Positions 63,795 through 64,000 of a stretch of DNA of 64,000 nt are shown piece by piece; within the stretch, counting starts at the first letter, position 1, and the number at the start of each line of letters is the position of its first letter. A program made the translations under genes and the position numbers. The stretch is from the NCBI RefSeq assembly GCF_035762905.1, contig NZ_DASUCC010000146.1:62001-126000 (forward strand), written 5' to 3'. The notes under the pieces are model-generated. The model was not told the DNA's origin, did no database searches, and saw only the letters and a list, made by a program, of their open reading frames with translations. The DNA comes from DASYTH01 sp035762905 (lineage in GTDB: Bacteria; Actinomycetota; Actinomycetes; Mycobacteriales; Pseudonocardiaceae).

Positions 63795-64000
63795 TTAGAG
63801 GGCCGGTCGGCGCAGCGCCGACCGCGTCTGCACTACGTAGAGCAGCCCGGACCAGAGGAACAGCGCCGCCCCCCAGATCGCGAACGCGTAGGCGAACGGC
63901 CGGGCGATCGTGGCCGCCGTCGAGCCGCCCTGGGCGAGCAGCAGCAGCGGGAAGGCGTACATCAGGACGAAGGTCGCGGCCTTGCCGATGTAGGTCACCT
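63795..64000 (-). CDS. CDP-alcohol phosphatidyltransferase-like membrane protein (C-terminal fragment)
   Basis: The last ~68 residues of a membrane protein cut by the window edge. It reads TYIGKAATFVLMYAFPLLLLAQ, FAYAFAIWGAALFLWSGLLYVVQTRSAL, two hydrophobic segments resembling the end of actinobacterial CDP-alcohol phosphatidyltransferases (PgsA2/Rv1822), which also lie near gcvH in mycobacteria. The catalytic DGxxAR motif is outside the window, so the call rests on the tail and context. GTG 63998 is probably not the true start. Confidence 0.6.
   Translation of the reverse strand, partial: VTYIGKAATFVLMYAFPLLLLAQGGSTAATIARPFAYAFAIWGAALFLWSGLLYVVQTRSALRRPAL

Overview
The window is 64 kb of high-GC actinobacterial chromosome. 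GC-rich codon use, many leaderless genes, ergothioneine genes and InhA/FabG, MoxR-DUF58-VWA and GcvH-GarA-MerR blocks point to Mycobacteriales/Pseudonocardiales. A Pseudonocardiaceae-type genome (Amycolatopsis and relatives) is my best inference. Two stretches keep the gene order of Mycobacterium tuberculosis. One, about 28.5-42 kb, matches the Rv1475c-Rv1485 region: acn, an NlpC/P60 hydrolase, moxR, DUF58, VWA, fabG, inhA, hemH. The other, about 51.9-64 kb, matches Rv1822-Rv1842: a phosphatidyltransferase, gcvH, garA, ftsR-type merR, bifunctional nuclease, a second merR, gcvP and tandem CBS hemolysins. I saw no tRNA, rRNA, CRISPR array, integrase or insertion sequence.

0-17 kb is accessory. 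It holds an AraC regulator, a cytochrome P450 divergent from a YtrA-type GntR/ABC operon with a palindromic operator on the promoter, a secreted ricin-type lectin, a Band-7 protein, an FKBP, a repair-kinase/LMW-PTP/hydrolase operon, a second P450, secreted Cys-rich and AMIN-like proteins, a DHA2 efflux pump, a secreted beta-propeller, an arginase-family enzyme and a RES/Xre-type toxin-antitoxin pair.

17-29 kb: TerC follows a yybP-ykoY manganese riboswitch. Next comes an exported peptidase-like hydrolase fused to an ABC ATPase, then its permease; the start of the permease gene carries a 102-bp unit ending in a 12-bp direct repeat. A MoxR/VWA pair, LtrA, a YcxB-like protein, two conserved unknowns and ferrochelatase follow.

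29-44.5 kb: a VapBC-type pair sits between hemH and inhA. The fabG-inhA operon, the MoxR-DUF58-VWA operon, mobA and a RipA-like hydrolase lie on the minus strand. On the plus strand are two envelope proteins, aconitase (with an exact AcnR-type operator) and a TSUP transporter; a secreted S33 hydrolase on the minus strand closes this stretch.

44.5-51.8 kb: a TetR-P450 operon, then egtA, egtB and one uninterrupted reading frame carrying both EgtC and EgtD. Divergent from egtA is a TetR gene that I identify as acnR; it has its own AcnR-like site, 12 kb away from acn.

51.9-64 kb: two CNNM/CorC proteins, an aldo/keto reductase, a degenerate PAP2 protein, a TetR/NAD-epimerase divergent pair with two matching palindromes, gcvP behind a tandem glycine riboswitch, and the merR-BFN-ftsR-garA-gcvH block. 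GarA lacks the PknG-site threonine.
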